22,020 nt of DNA from Seison nebaliae (GCA_023231475.1 JALJEE010002464.1:1-22020); one strand, 5' to 3'. Positions 10,401-20,987 are shown, counted from the stretch's first letter. Notes: generated by a model from the letters alone, not told the origin. Numbers and translations are program-made.

Positions 10401-11377
10401 AAATTTATGACTTAATTTCATTTAATTTATTTTATGGTGCAACTTGTGTTATTGTTCGATCGGTTAATTCTTTGATTTTCTTCATTTTGTTTTCTTCCAT
10501 TTCATAAAACTCGACAATCGTATTATTGGGAATACAGACAATTTCATTCGTCACACAAACAATCGCTCGATGTTTTGTATTGAATGAATAGAAAGAAATT
10601 CTTGGTAAATAATGTAAAGCTTTTAAAGATGTCTTCTTACGAAAACACCATAATCGAATACTACCATCACATGACGATGATGCCTGAAAAGTGAATTGAT
10701 TTGAAATTGATAAATTTTCTAACAAAATGTTTTCCATTTCCAATTAAGGCTATTGACAAAATGTTGGACGTATGACCATGATAAGTGAACGAGTCTTCAT
10801 CTTGAAGAATCTTTTGTAAATTATGTCCATCATATTGATCGCTGAATGCATTTTCGTCAATAAATTTACGAGATATTTGAATAATTTGAAATTCACTTTA
10901 AATCCAAATTGCAAGGAAAAAATTTAATTAAGAAAAAAACTTGAAAGATCCAAAAATAAATTCATCATTCGATTCCAATGCTGATATAGTATTCATACAC
11001 TGATATATGGAATATATTGCAGCAGAATTCTCACGACGATTCACTTGAATCGCTTTCACGAATCCTTCACCCCCAACTAACACACAGTCAGGACACTAAA
11101 AATTATAAGTAGTTTCTCACAAGTCAGAAAGTAAACAAAGTCGAACGTACGGAGTAATGGAAAAACATTCGTCGGCTGATAAATCTGTCTCAAAGAATTT
11201 ATCTTCTACGAAGCTACTCCAAGTGCCTAAATTGCCATCACAACTGATACTATAGAATTGACTTTAAATTGTGAATCGATTAATTTTTCAGAATCAAAAT
11301 AATAAAGTTAACTCATTCGAATTATTTTGCAATAATCTTACAATGTCTTTTCCAAATAATTTTCTATTTTCATCCAT
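7434..11377 (-). CDS. WDHD1: WDHD1 / AND-1 / Ctf4 replisome protein, ten exons
   Basis: This family is a trimeric replisome hub that links the CMG helicase to DNA polymerase alpha in the nucleus. Proposed exons, 5' to 3' on the - strand: 11377-11313, 11261-11147, 11095-10941, 10895-10724, 10683-10444, 10389-10283, 10231-10153, 10111-10057, 9997-7527, 7478-7434. All phases agree and give 1167 aa. An N-terminal WD40 propeller covers about residues 1-325 (SCDGNLGTW, ASSSCDGSIRLW, LLAIGLTDGSLYVF). A linker contains the family-like DDINNYDDFF. The SepB second propeller begins about residue 460 (KWNSIGQIIMYW, FFDVSVHHS, IIWIGYSP) and carries an acidic insertion near 563. A helical segment at about 889-940 (EEAKDLTKLMDQQTMSLAKKF) matches the family. 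The C terminus (about 1111-1163; SAFSVWLK... SVEEKKTFAKEADK) matches the HMG-like box and is complete only after joining the last exon. Length is close to the human protein's roughly 1130 aa. Confidence 0.93.
10232..10282 (-). other. 51-nt stop-free, in-frame intron of WDHD1
   Basis: This stretch starts GTTCAA and ends TTTTTTAG on the - strand, has a length divisible by three and contains no stop. Reading through adds 17 mostly hydrophobic residues (KFSNIIIFIKFKFF). Removing it gives IEKFNKDHSSIMDIIW, which lines up without gaps with the vertebrate WDHD1 segment between two WD strands. I therefore treat it as an intron, though retention would be tolerated by the frame. Confidence 0.75.
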
Positions 11378-13467
11378 TATTTTTATTCAGCTAAATTTTA
11401 ATCTATTTCCAAGTCTTTTGAAAACCTTTGAAAATTTCTAAATTTTTTTTCATTATTCTACTATTGAAATATATTAAACTTTGGAGATTAAACTTATCGC
11501 ATCTGAGGAACCGATAGCGAAAATTTTAATTAATTAATTTTTTATTCTTTCCATCGAAACTGAAGATTTATATTATTAATCTTGAAATTTACAATATAAT
11601 TATCCCTTTTGAAATTTGTCTAAGAATCGTTTATTGTTTTTTTTAATGTTTTTAGTAAGAAATGTTTTCTTTTATGAAAAAGAAGTTGTGAAAAAATAGG
11701 AATTGTTAAGAGTAAAATAGAGTTGGTGAAAATGTATTTTGTAGACCAGTGGTACCGATTGTAGTTAGACTGAAGAGAAATTAGTAATAGGAATAATTGG
11801 AATTTAATAGAAATGAATTCAATTTTACATGTCAGCAATTGATCAAATAAGAATTCGGACCGAAATTGTGAAATATGAGTGATCGACAATTATTCTCCAG
11901 GTGATAACAAGAAGCTTCGTTTGACACATTCAACGTTGTGGCACGAACGAATTTCATTAGCAATTAGGAAGGAATAAGTAAACACTAACATTGCTCATTA
12001 CTGCTTAAGATTTTAATGATTGTAATTCGATTGTCCCTTGTCACTAGCAAAAATATAAGTCACCCTCACGCAAGAAATAGGCTTCATTATGAATGCATAT
12101 CGGTAGATTTAGTAGCTATTACTCGACACCTAGACCTACTACACAGCACTTTACTTGAGTATAATTGCTAAAAGAAATTCCGCTGCATAGAATTGGCACA
12201 ACGCAAAAAATCTCAAACTGATTTGGGAAATGATTAATAATCATAATATTGTTTGGAATAAGGTTTAGGAATATAGTACATCCGTAATGCATTTCTACAT
12301 GTTTACTTCCCACTCTTTCTTTTCCAATCAGAACGAAAAGAATGAACTTTCCCGTAAACGTAAAATATGAGTAGGATAAGATAAACTATATTGAATTAGT
12401 TGACTATGTTGCCACAATTAGATGTTTGAGATTCAACTCGTGCCCTTTCAAGTTGGACTAATTTCGTATCTTCTCTTCCAATCATTCCACTATGCATCTT
12501 GATTATTATCGAATGTTTATTGTGATTAAAGTAAATTATCTAAATAAAAATGTATTAAAATTTTTAGTTAAAAAATCATAGTAGTGTTTGATGGTAGAGT
12601 AGGTGATTGATTCATCAAACTGTTTATCTCTTCTACTATGGAATAATTGTGCTGAGTGAATCTAAATCATATTTGTTATTGTTATCGGTGTGTATTGCTC
12701 GCTCAATTAAACATGATGTCGTTAATTGACTCTAATTCATAAATCGACATTACTCATTCTACTGACTCAGATTTCGATTAACGGCAATTGACTGATAAGA
12801 GTTATTGATTAGAATTCTTATTTCTTAACTTAACGTTCTGTTGTCGGTCTCACCAACTACTTGTTTTATTAAAGAATTCTCTTCATAAATCGTACCTCTT
12901 ATTAAGAGATTTACAGAATGTGTCGTTTAATCTACTTTCCTTCTTCGTCGTCGCTCATTATTAGTTCAGGCAGTTGCTGTTAATCGTTCATCAGATTTGA
13001 CATCTTGTAAAATATTTCGAGTGTTGTTATTTTTATGATTCTAATTTTCCTCCATTTCTTTTGTTGGTAGCGACAATTCAATGTTTTGCCTAATGCTACT
13101 GAACAAGTTGAAGAAAATTTTTGAAAATAATTGATGCCTATTATTCTTCTTTTCTTGTTGACTGTTTCATATCTAACACTTTCTCCCATTCCCATACTTC
13201 TCAATCTTCATATTTCGCTTTATTATTAATCGTTTACATTTTATTTCGTTTCCATCATTTAGACAATAAATAAAATTATCCAGTTCCACAGTTAGAGCTG
13301 TCCGAAAGAATACGAACAAATTTTAGTTCATTCGAACAAAATGGTGATATGTGGATTTTGAAAAATTTGTATTTGAACATCTGATTCGATTATTATTTCT
13401 TCGAGAATTATTTTTAATAATATAAATTTTCATGGATTCCAAATAGTTATATTGGAAATATATTCTA

Positions 13468-13489
13468 GTTATTAACTATAGCTAATAAC
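13468..13489. repeat. GTTATTA...TAATAAC inverted repeat
   Basis: A perfect 7-bp inverted repeat with an 8-nt spacer in the gap upstream of Vsx. Each arm carries a homeodomain-type TTA/TAA core. It is short enough to be chance in AT-rich DNA. Confidence 0.4.
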
Positions 13490-13570
13490 GGTACAATATT
13501 ATCTGGAATTTCATGTTTATTATTTAAATTTTCTTATATTGAAAATAATTTTCTTGAAAGTTCATTTATC

Positions 13571-13626
13571 ATCCTATAATAATAATATTGAAATAATAAT
13601 GAAATTGCCGATCCTTTTTATAGGAT
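13571..13626. repeat. ATCCTATAA...TTATAGGAT inverted repeat
   Basis: Perfect 9-bp arms at 13571-13579 and 13618-13626 are separated by 38 nt. The flanks do not extend the pairing. The arms could be a hairpin, tiny terminal repeats of a lost element, or chance. No target-site duplication was recognised. Confidence 0.4.
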
Positions 13627-14340
13627 TTCATTCTTCACATATTTTTCAGAAACTCGACATCAGAATTTTAACGGAATAAACTACCTTTTCTTCGTTTTCA
13701 TTCTGACAATTTTATCCGTATCTCCTTAACTAAAATGGTAGACTAATTTTTGACTTCTAATTATCCGATTTTTCCTTCAAAAAAGAAAATGGAAGGAAGA
13801 TGATGCAAACAGAATAGTTGTAGGAGACTTCGATATCTATTATGTGATCAGCTCTTAATCGATCACATTATGTAAATGGAGACATGAAAATCTTGTGTAA
13901 AAATTTTGAAATGGAATGACGGAGAGTCAATCTTTGCCGAAAAAGATAATTGATCGATCAAGTTCCTTCGACGATAATAGATTTCGATCTGATAATAGGT
14001 TAATGTAGATATGACAATTAACTCATTTCCCGATCGTTTTTCTTTCCCATCATCATAGGAAGACAACATCTAAATATATTTATATATTTGGATAGTCTAA
14101 TAAGATTATTATTTTTCTTCTTCTATTTCTCTTCCACTTCCAATGCATCTTCTTGAGAGACTAATGAAAGATAAACGAATCAGGTTAGATGATCATCTTA
14201 TTATCCAAATCGTTCAAGTAAAAAGAAGAACGATAAGACGAATTCAAGTAGTTCTGATTACTTCTTACTACACCACCAAACTTTCCAAATATTCTTCCTT
14301 CTTTAATTCAACAACTGTTCAATTACACTCGATATGTAGT

Positions 14341-14352
14341 CACCAGGGGGAC
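14341..14352 (+). promoter_or_regulatory. CTCF-like motif upstream of Vsx
   Basis: CACCAGGGGGAC closely resembles the CTCF core CCACCAGGGGGC. It is the most G-rich run in a strongly AT-rich flank, 357 bp upstream of the Vsx start codon. Whether this organism has CTCF is unknown from the window; the motif could instead be recognised by another zinc-finger protein or be chance. Confidence 0.3.
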
Positions 14353-14708
14353 GTTGACGAACTCATCCTTCAAATCTCCCAATTTCATAATCAATCAATG
14401 AATTATCATTCTATTTCAATTTTCTAAGAATATTTTTAATTCATCAACATAATCTCCATTTTCTCATTCCATCAAGTATCAACAGTCGCGTGCTGTTTTC
14501 GAAAGTTGGCAAGCGATAATTTGTTAGAAGCAATCTTCTTCTCCTATCCCAAATTTAACACTTCCATTAATGGTGGAACATTCAAATTTTCTTCATTCGT
14601 TAATTCCCATAATTTTCATTCAAATTAGAAACATCTATTTTTGTCAGTGATTCCAATAAATAATATCGAGGTATCGAAACATCGATAAAGACTTAGAAAG
14701 TTAAGAGA

Positions 14709-17176
14709 ATGCTTGTAAGCGGACAACGAACAAATCGTTTTAATATCGACGAAATTCTTCATGATGAAATTACTCCATCACATGCGAAAGCGAATATTTC
14801 ATCCAATAATAGTGAAATCAATTCTGAACGACCATTGATACCTTTTACTGATTGGCCAAAACCATCTTCGCTTTATCCTAATGATAAATCGAATTATCAA
14901 ACGACCAATAGCAAGAATGTTCTCGACAATCTCTTCAATTATGTTCAAATGAATACGAAGGACTATAATCCTAATGGTACTCATAATAATTTACTTCTAC
15001 CAAATTCCAATATTATTTTACCAAACAATAATACTAATAACATCCATATTAATCACAATATCAGTGTTATAGATCAAGATCGTAAAGAGAAGAACGATCT
15101 GGACTTATGTTGGAATCATTTTCGTAATAATTTAAATAAAGAACTATTACCGATCGTCAATAAAAGCTTCTCATCGATATCCAATATTATTCCTTATCAA
15201 AAACAATCATCTAATGATTCAGTATCTAACAACATGCCAAACATTAAACAAGAAATTGGTAAACGGAAAAAGAAATCAAACTGTCCAATATCTCCAAAAC
15301 GAAATAGGTTATTCTTTTTTAATATTGAAAAAATTGCCATACGCATTAGGTTGTCAGTAAGAATAAGCACTCACATAGCAAAAAGAACCAATGGAGAAAA
15401 ACCATTAAATATGAAATATTTTTCTGTGGTTCTTTTATATGACCCTCGCGTCCTCCCTTCAAAATTTTTAAGTCTTAACTCCTTTTATTATTCTCAAAAT
15501 TTCCATTAAGTGTTACCATAACGGACAAGACACTTTTTTCAATCTGGTTTCTTCCGTAATATTTGTCTTCCGGTTAAAAGGAAATTGAATGGTCATAAGT
15601 TAGAAAAGTTTGAATATTACCCAAATTGCGATTTCTTTTGTTCCATCAATACGTATACTACTCAGATAGTAGATCTAGTGAGTTGGCAGAAGTTGGCATG
15701 TTTTGGGTTCTGATGTTAGTTAGCAAGTCTATTAAATGTCCGGAAAATTTTCGTTTGTACAGGTTGGGAATTCAGCTTGTTGTTTTACCCATAAAAGTAA
15801 TAATAAGGTGTTGTCGAATACCTATCGAATACGTCGAATAAGGTCTAATCGAAAATGATGTTTTACCCATAAAAGTAATAATAAGGTGAAATTATAATTC
15901 AGTTATTACGCCATATCAGGGCACCATATTGAGATAGGGCTGTATATGTTCATAAAATGTGATTGATTGTTCTATTTTTTGAACAAAATATACGTTCTCG
16001 CTCCACACTATACGTAACATATACAATTTGTACGTATTACATGTTTGGTATATTAATTTTGATCATTTTTTTCCATTTTCCATGCTTATTGTTAAACGCA
16101 CAGTAGGATCCTTAATTCCGAATTGATTTTTATAAAATTTATCTCAATTTATTAAAATATTATTTCCTAATTAAAGTATAATGAATATGAACAGGGTCAA
16201 TATTCTTCATTTTATTGATAATAGTGTAAGAAACATTTTTTAAGTTTTACTCTAATTTTTCATTAAAAATATATAATATAGTATTTGAAGTAGATATTAA
16301 CTATTTTTTGTCATTAGATTACCGATAGAAAGCACCCTTTTATCGTAGATAAAGATTAAAGAATAAATTAAGAATATCTATTTATTTATTTTATTTATTT
16401 AATCATTGACAATAAGAAGAGGACAAAGTTTCATTCCGCACACAGAAAATATCAATGCTCTATTATATGCAGCCTTAAAGCATATCAATGGAGTGTATTA
16501 TATCATAAATATTTATTGAGATTCAGAAGATGATTTAGTTTAAATATTATGAAAAAATGTTTTTTTGAGCTTCAAATAAGAAAATTATACTCCACTTTTT
16601 TAGGTATTAACTTTTAATGATTCTTTAACAGTTTATTGTTAAGTGAAAATAATTTTTTCTACTCAACATTCAAAATTTCAATTATTTTCAAATTCTAAAT
16701 CTTTATTTAGTCGTACAATTTTTACTGCAAATCAACTGGAAGAATTAGAAAGGGTTTTTCAAGAATCACATTATCCAGATGTAACAACAAGAGAGACTTT
16801 ATCTCTTAATACACAATTGGCAGAAGATCGTATTCAAGTTCAAACTATTTATTAAATTTCATCATTTCTATTTAATGTTTCAGGTTTGGTTTCAAAATCG
16901 TCGTGCTAAATGGAGGAAAAAAGAACAGAAATGGGGTAAAGCTACGGTGATGGCAGGTTAATAGAATTTAAATATTTAATTATTTATTATTTAATACATT
17001 TTATTTTAGAATACGGATTATATGGTGCTATGGTTCGTCATTCTTTACCATTACCAGAAAACATCTTGAGAGAAATCCGGAAGAATAAAGAAGAGAAGTT
17101 AAAAAGGAAACAAAAAAGACAAACTGAAAAGAATTCGGAAAAGCCGATATTGCTACCCTCGAATCTTTCATCTTAA
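14709..17176 (+). CDS. Vsx: Vsx / CEH-10-type paired-like homeodomain protein with CVC domain
   Basis: Vsx/CEH-10 proteins are nuclear transcription factors for retinal and interneuron fate. Proposed exons: 14709-15307, 16711-16837, 16884-16956, 17010-17176; phases agree and give 321 aa. FNIDEIL at residues 11-17 fits the eh1 (Groucho-binding) pattern FxIxxIL and sits where Vsx proteins carry GFGIQEIL. A Ser/Asn-rich stretch leads to basic KRKKK just before the homeodomain (about residues 197-256). The homeodomain contains [21 protein letters not shown] and [12 protein letters not shown], with Q50, N51 and W48. The CVC domain follows at once: [20 protein letters not shown] and LPLP, diagnostic for Vsx. 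The intron between homeodomain codons 46 and 47 is the classic paired-like position. The tail is short and lysine-rich, ending in LSS. Failure to splice intron 1 would add a nonhomologous tail and lose the homeodomain. Confidence 0.95.
15308..16710 (+). other. 1.4-kb first intron of Vsx
   Basis: It starts GTTATTC and ends TTTATTTAG. All other introns I can place are 73 nt or less, so this one is about twenty times larger. It contains a 30-bp direct repeat (15781-15888), a compositionally richer patch at about 15510-15720 that is open in one frame for some 60 codons, and otherwise AT-rich sequence. No gene inside it is supported. Confidence 0.8.
15781..15888 (+). repeat. 30-bp exact direct repeat inside Vsx intron 1
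   Basis: Two identical 30-nt copies at 15781-15810 and 15859-15888, starting TGTTTTACCC and ending AATAAGGTG, are 78 nt apart start to start. The 48-nt spacer holds three copies of TCGAATA. This is far longer than expected by chance, so it reflects a duplication or a conserved element present twice. Confidence 0.9.
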
Positions 17177-17249
17177 GGAGATTTCTATTATTAAGAAGGA
17201 GAACATTTTGAAAAAAGAAAATAAGAAAATTTTATTTATTTTATATCCA

Positions 17250-17255
17250 AATAAA
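17250..17255 (+). terminator. Polyadenylation signal candidate for Vsx
   Basis: AATAAA, 74 nt past the Vsx stop codon, is the first canonical hexamer downstream. The remaining gap to 17543 holds no supported gene; a 64-codon ORF on the - strand there looks like chance. Confidence 0.6.
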
Positions 17256-17543
17256 TTTTGTCCTTAAACATTCACCTAATCGGAAATTGAGGAGCACTTT
17301 CATGGATGTCCGTCAATATTTTCAATAGTTTCTTTGTTTGTCGAATAATTTTTGAATAACAATTTCCGCTTCACATAATTCTATTGATCGATAGAATTTA
17401 TTTGGTAGGTAATTGTGCATAAATAGCAGGAGAAAACTTCAATAAATTTCTTATTACCTCCCTCGTTATATAATTGATTAATCTTTCGATTACGATAAAA
17501 CAATTCCAAACAAAATAATTTATTCATTTTTCTCATTTCGCGA

Positions 17544-18950
17544 ATGACGATGAATATATTTAAGAGAAATGTCATGTTCGAAACACCGGAAGGTTAGTTA
17601 TTCTTTTAAACTGTTCATCACCATTCATTTAGGACAATTCCCATTATTTATTGATGTTGTTAAATTGGTTAATAATCAATCGATTGGAGCTCAGTCGTTT
17701 TTTTGGGCTAAAGCAACGGAAAAAATTTATGAAGAATTCCAGAAAATGAATTGGATTCATTTTGTGAATCGTTTGAGAAACTTGTTTAAGAAATATGGAA
17801 GTTTATTCATTTTTCGTTTAATATTTTATATTGAACTCTTTCTAGATTCATATTTGAACGACACAAGTTTTGTGAAATTACATCCAGATTTAGTTCTTTG
17901 TCTTTATTGTTGGAAGAAAGAAGATATGATCAATATAACGAAACTCTCTAATTGTGTGATCGAACAACAACATGATCTGGAGAAGAATGTAATCAATGAT
18001 AATCTATCGAAAATTTTCCAAGAATTTTTTATCACTGAACACATTTTAAATATTTTAGATGCAAAAGGTTTTTTTCTCACATTTCTTTTTCTTTTTAAAT
18101 TTCTATGAAAAATGAACATAAATAGAAATTCAGATTCGTTGTCGTATTTGGAAATCTGACATTAATCATTTAGATGAACAATATGATTCCGATAATTTAT
18201 TGCCTTATTATATGTCATTACCATATGAAAACAGTTTGACTATTATAAGGAACTTTTATAATAATATTTTCTTTAATTTTATTAGATTATTATTCTCCTT
18301 TTATTTCGGATGCTAAACAATTTTATGAAAGAGAAATAATAGAAATTAATGATGTTATCAATCATAGTTTATTAAAGATATTAAATGATCCAAATTTACT
18401 TGGTGGTTTCTGTATGGTCGTGGATAAATTAATTCAATGGAATGCGTTTAATGGAAATAAAGGAAATCTTCAATCAAAAACTGCAATAAAGTCATTCGAA
18501 GAAATGTTTGTTTTGATAAATAATTCCACCGAATTTATTCAAGAGGATCATTCTTTGGATGTTTGGGAGAAAGAGAGTTTAAACTGCTACAAAAAAGTTC
18601 TTTCGGTCATCCATCCAAATTTCCTAGGGAGAATTGGAGAACAATTGTCTTTAAATTTATTTCAATTGCCCAAAACACAGTTTACAGATGAAGATTATCA
18701 GATATATGAGAATTTGATTCAAATTGGTAAACGACTTCAATTGGACCTGTCTGAATTATGGGTAAATGGAAATGAGCAAAAATTAATTTCGGATTTCAAG
18801 AATTATATCCGTTTCCCAAATCGAAAAGATGTCCTATCTGGATCATATTATCTTTTATCATTTCCATTATCCTTAACAAACACATTAACGGATTTGGCTT
18901 TAGACATGAACGACATTATTGAACCATTTTATTTGTTTCTTAATAAATAA
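17544..18950 (+). CDS. Unrecognised helical protein, four exons
   Basis: Proposed exons: 17544-17592, 17633-18067, 18126-18233, 18286-18950; introns are 40, 58 and 52 nt and the phases give 418 aa. The start MTMNIFKRNVMF was chosen because its short exon joins in frame to GQFPLFIDVVKLVNNQ. The protein looks all-helical and rich in Leu, Ile, Phe and Asn, with no signal peptide, no clear membrane segment and no zinc or nucleotide-binding motif. The N-terminal stretch SIGAQSFFWAKATEKIYEEF faintly recalls the first repeats of importin-beta/exportin proteins, which are much longer (about 900-1100 aa). That is only a hint; I do not assign a family. The AATAAA signal overlaps the stop codon and the next gene on the same strand starts 118 bp later. 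Confidence 0.7.
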
Positions 18951-18951
18951 A
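18942..18951 (+). terminator. Polyadenylation signal overlapping the stop codon
   Basis: Two overlapping AATAAA hexamers, at 18942-18947 and 18946-18951, cover the last codons and the TAA stop of the gene ending at 18950. If used, the 3' UTR would be only a few tens of bases long. Confidence 0.45.
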
Positions 18952-19068
18952 TTTCAATTTTTTTAAATTTATTTATTTACTATCAAAATACTAATAAGTA
19001 TTGGTGTGACGTCATTCAATAGGAGGAATTAATCATAAATGATTGAATAAATTGTCAAAATAGAAATA

Positions 19069-20699
19069 ATGTTCGTTAGATTATATTACGTGATATTGTT
19101 CACAGTTTTTGGGAGAATATTAAGCGAAGAAGTAGTTCGAGCATTTCAATGTAAAACGAATCATTTTCTGGTGATGAATGATGTAAATTTAAAAAATGAT
19201 TGTGAATGGATTACATTCGATGAGAATAATAATGGAAAAGTACAAAATTCGAATGTTTTGCTTTTTATGTTAATTCGAAAATGGTTATGGTCAAGTGAAT
19301 TGATGAAGGAAAGAGGACAATCGATTCCTAAATATGAAAAAGACGAAGTAATTCGAATGAAAAGATATGCTCCTGCGAAACAATTCATCAATATGACGTT
19401 AAACAATAAATATGATGAAATTCTGTTGATAAGTTATGCAATTGATACACAGCAAATTTGGAATATCCAATCGCCTTACGAAATGAATAATTCTGATATA
19501 TCGATCACATTGTTTACAGTTATTATACGTACGATTATCATATTATGCTCATATTATTATACAATTCCTTTTCCCAGTTCCAACAAAGTCCAACAACACC
19601 AATTTTCTTATGGAATCAGAAACAAAAAAGAATAAGATTTCAAAGAATTCACTTAAACGATGAAAGGCGTAAAGAAAATGGATTTGACTCAGTATCCATA
19701 CTCTATAATGCGGATAGTGATCTATGTTTAGCGACACAGAATATGTTGAATCTTGTGGTTAAATTGATCGATTTTCGTTTATAAAATATTTTCTCGTTTT
19801 AAAGAAAAGAAATTCAATTGGAAATCTTTTGTTTAGGGTATATATTGATTCAAGTACATCTTTCCTAACATTTGACGTGGGTAAATCCACAAGAAAATGT
19901 TAAATTTCTATTTTCCTATAGTTTCAACTTTTTGAATAATTTCCTTCGCCCAGATTCCCAATTGGAATATGTACCATACTGCTCGATTCTAGATGAAAAG
20001 AAGAAACAGAATCAACATGACTTCTATGAAGATGTTCATAAAACATTCATTGTCTTTACAATAATTATTTGCATAATATTCATATTATCGAGATTGATCA
20101 ATTATCGATACATAATCTTCTCAATTAAAGCGATTCTGAAAAAATTTGAACAACGATATCAATTACAACATAGACCACAAACAAATGAACAAACAATGAA
20201 CTCTAGACATTTACCACAAAATTTACATCTGCCTTCCACAGTTTCTCTAGGTAGAACTCATGATTTGTCTTACCATCGTTTGCAGAACATCAATAATACT
20301 AACATTAATCGATCTGTGGAAATGTCTCAAAGAATTCGACGACAATTAGATGAAGGACATATCATTCCCATCCATCAAAATGAGACAAGTTTTCTCGTCG
20401 GTTATAGTGTAAATCAATCGATATCTCAATTTTCTACTAACCCGTCGATTGTTAACGATGTGTTACCATCAATTCCCTCGAGGACAAATGAGGATATTAA
20501 TATTAATTCAATGCATATTCCTTTTGGTTTGATGTGTTCAAGAGCTTATGCCACCGACGATTTAGAAGCTGATTTTTTTATTACGAAGCGACATTTGAAA
20601 AAACTGAAGAAAACTAATAAACGAAGTTCTTCAGTCGAAACGAGACAGCCCACAGAAGAACCACCACGGCAAAAGATTGGAGGTAGATTTTATGGTTAA
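19069..20699 (+). CDS. Unrecognised single-pass membrane protein with signal peptide, four exons
   Basis: Proposed exons: 19069-19518, 19578-19757, 19805-19880, 19954-20699; introns of 59, 47 and 73 nt give consistent phases and 483 aa. The N terminus MFVRLYYVILFTVFGRILS looks like a signal peptide. The outer part (about residues 20-265) has few cysteines (FQCKT, KNDCEW, DLCLAT, VPYCS) and an N-glycosylation-type NMT. A membrane segment lies at about 266-286 (TFIVFTIIICIIFILSRLI). The inner part is about 195 residues, rich in Asn, Gln, Ser and Arg, and ends in QKIGGRFYG. This suggests a type I surface or endomembrane protein. The spacing of FQCKT...CEW and DLCLAT recalls a ricin-type beta-trefoil, but too weakly to assign. 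The second intron uses a TTTTAAAG acceptor, also seen in WDHD1; the exon 2/3 junction is the least certain. Confidence 0.68.
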
Positions 20700-20970
20700 A
20701 CATCTGATCAACATTCATAATTCTTAAATTTTCAACAATTGTATAAATTTGAGTATAAAATTAATTTTCATTATGACATATTATAATTCAATATATATAT
20801 CATATAATATCATAAGAATATCTACAACATTTGTAGTATAATTTATAATAATGTAAGAACAGAATAACCAATTTTTTTTGCTATAATTAAATTTCAAAAG
20901 GAATTATCATCTTATTAGAAAATTCATCAGTTTCAGGATTTTATTATTAGAAAGACAGTGGACTTTTTCC

Positions 20971-20976
20971 AATAAA
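20971..20976 (+). terminator. Polyadenylation signal candidate for the signal-peptide gene
   Basis: AATAAA, 271 nt past the stop at 20699. Weaker variants such as TATAAA lie closer, so this assignment is uncertain. Confidence 0.35.
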
Positions 20977-20987
20977 TTAAAAATTAA

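Larger units (their letters stand above)
11378..14708. other. Divergent intergenic region between WDHD1 and Vsx
   Basis: About 3.3 kb with no supported gene. ORFs of up to 94 codons occur on both strands but match no family. Slightly less AT-rich patches near 11880-12330 and 14330-14360 stand out by eye. Homeodomain-type cores (TTAATTAATTAA near 11530) lie close to the WDHD1 start. Inverted repeats occur at 13468-13489 and 13571-13626, and a GC-rich CTCF-like motif lies at 14341. Developmental homeobox genes often have large regulatory flanks, so this region most likely serves Vsx; that is inference. Confidence 0.5.

Noticed and set aside
10432-10743. ATG-started reading of the WDHD1 WD40 exon beginning MEMENILLENL
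   Set aside because: Its first 20 codons lie in a 40-nt intron (10684-10723) and in the tail of the previous exon read out of frame; splicing restores the WD repeat without them.
11620-11889. 89-codon hydrophobic ORF on the - strand upstream of WDHD1
   Set aside because: No family, no splice partner, composition typical of AT-rich noncoding DNA.
14143-14427. 94-codon ORF on the + strand as an upstream Vsx exon
   Set aside because: No resemblance to Vsx N termini, and the eh1 motif is already present in the exon starting at 14709.
15626-15841. 71-codon ORF inside Vsx intron 1
   Set aside because: It runs into the 30-bp repeat and matches nothing; the neighbouring frame at 15510-15720 looks no worse.
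17381-17575. 64-codon ORF on the - strand between Vsx and the helical gene
   Set aside because: It overlaps the first exon of the + strand gene and has no recognisable features.
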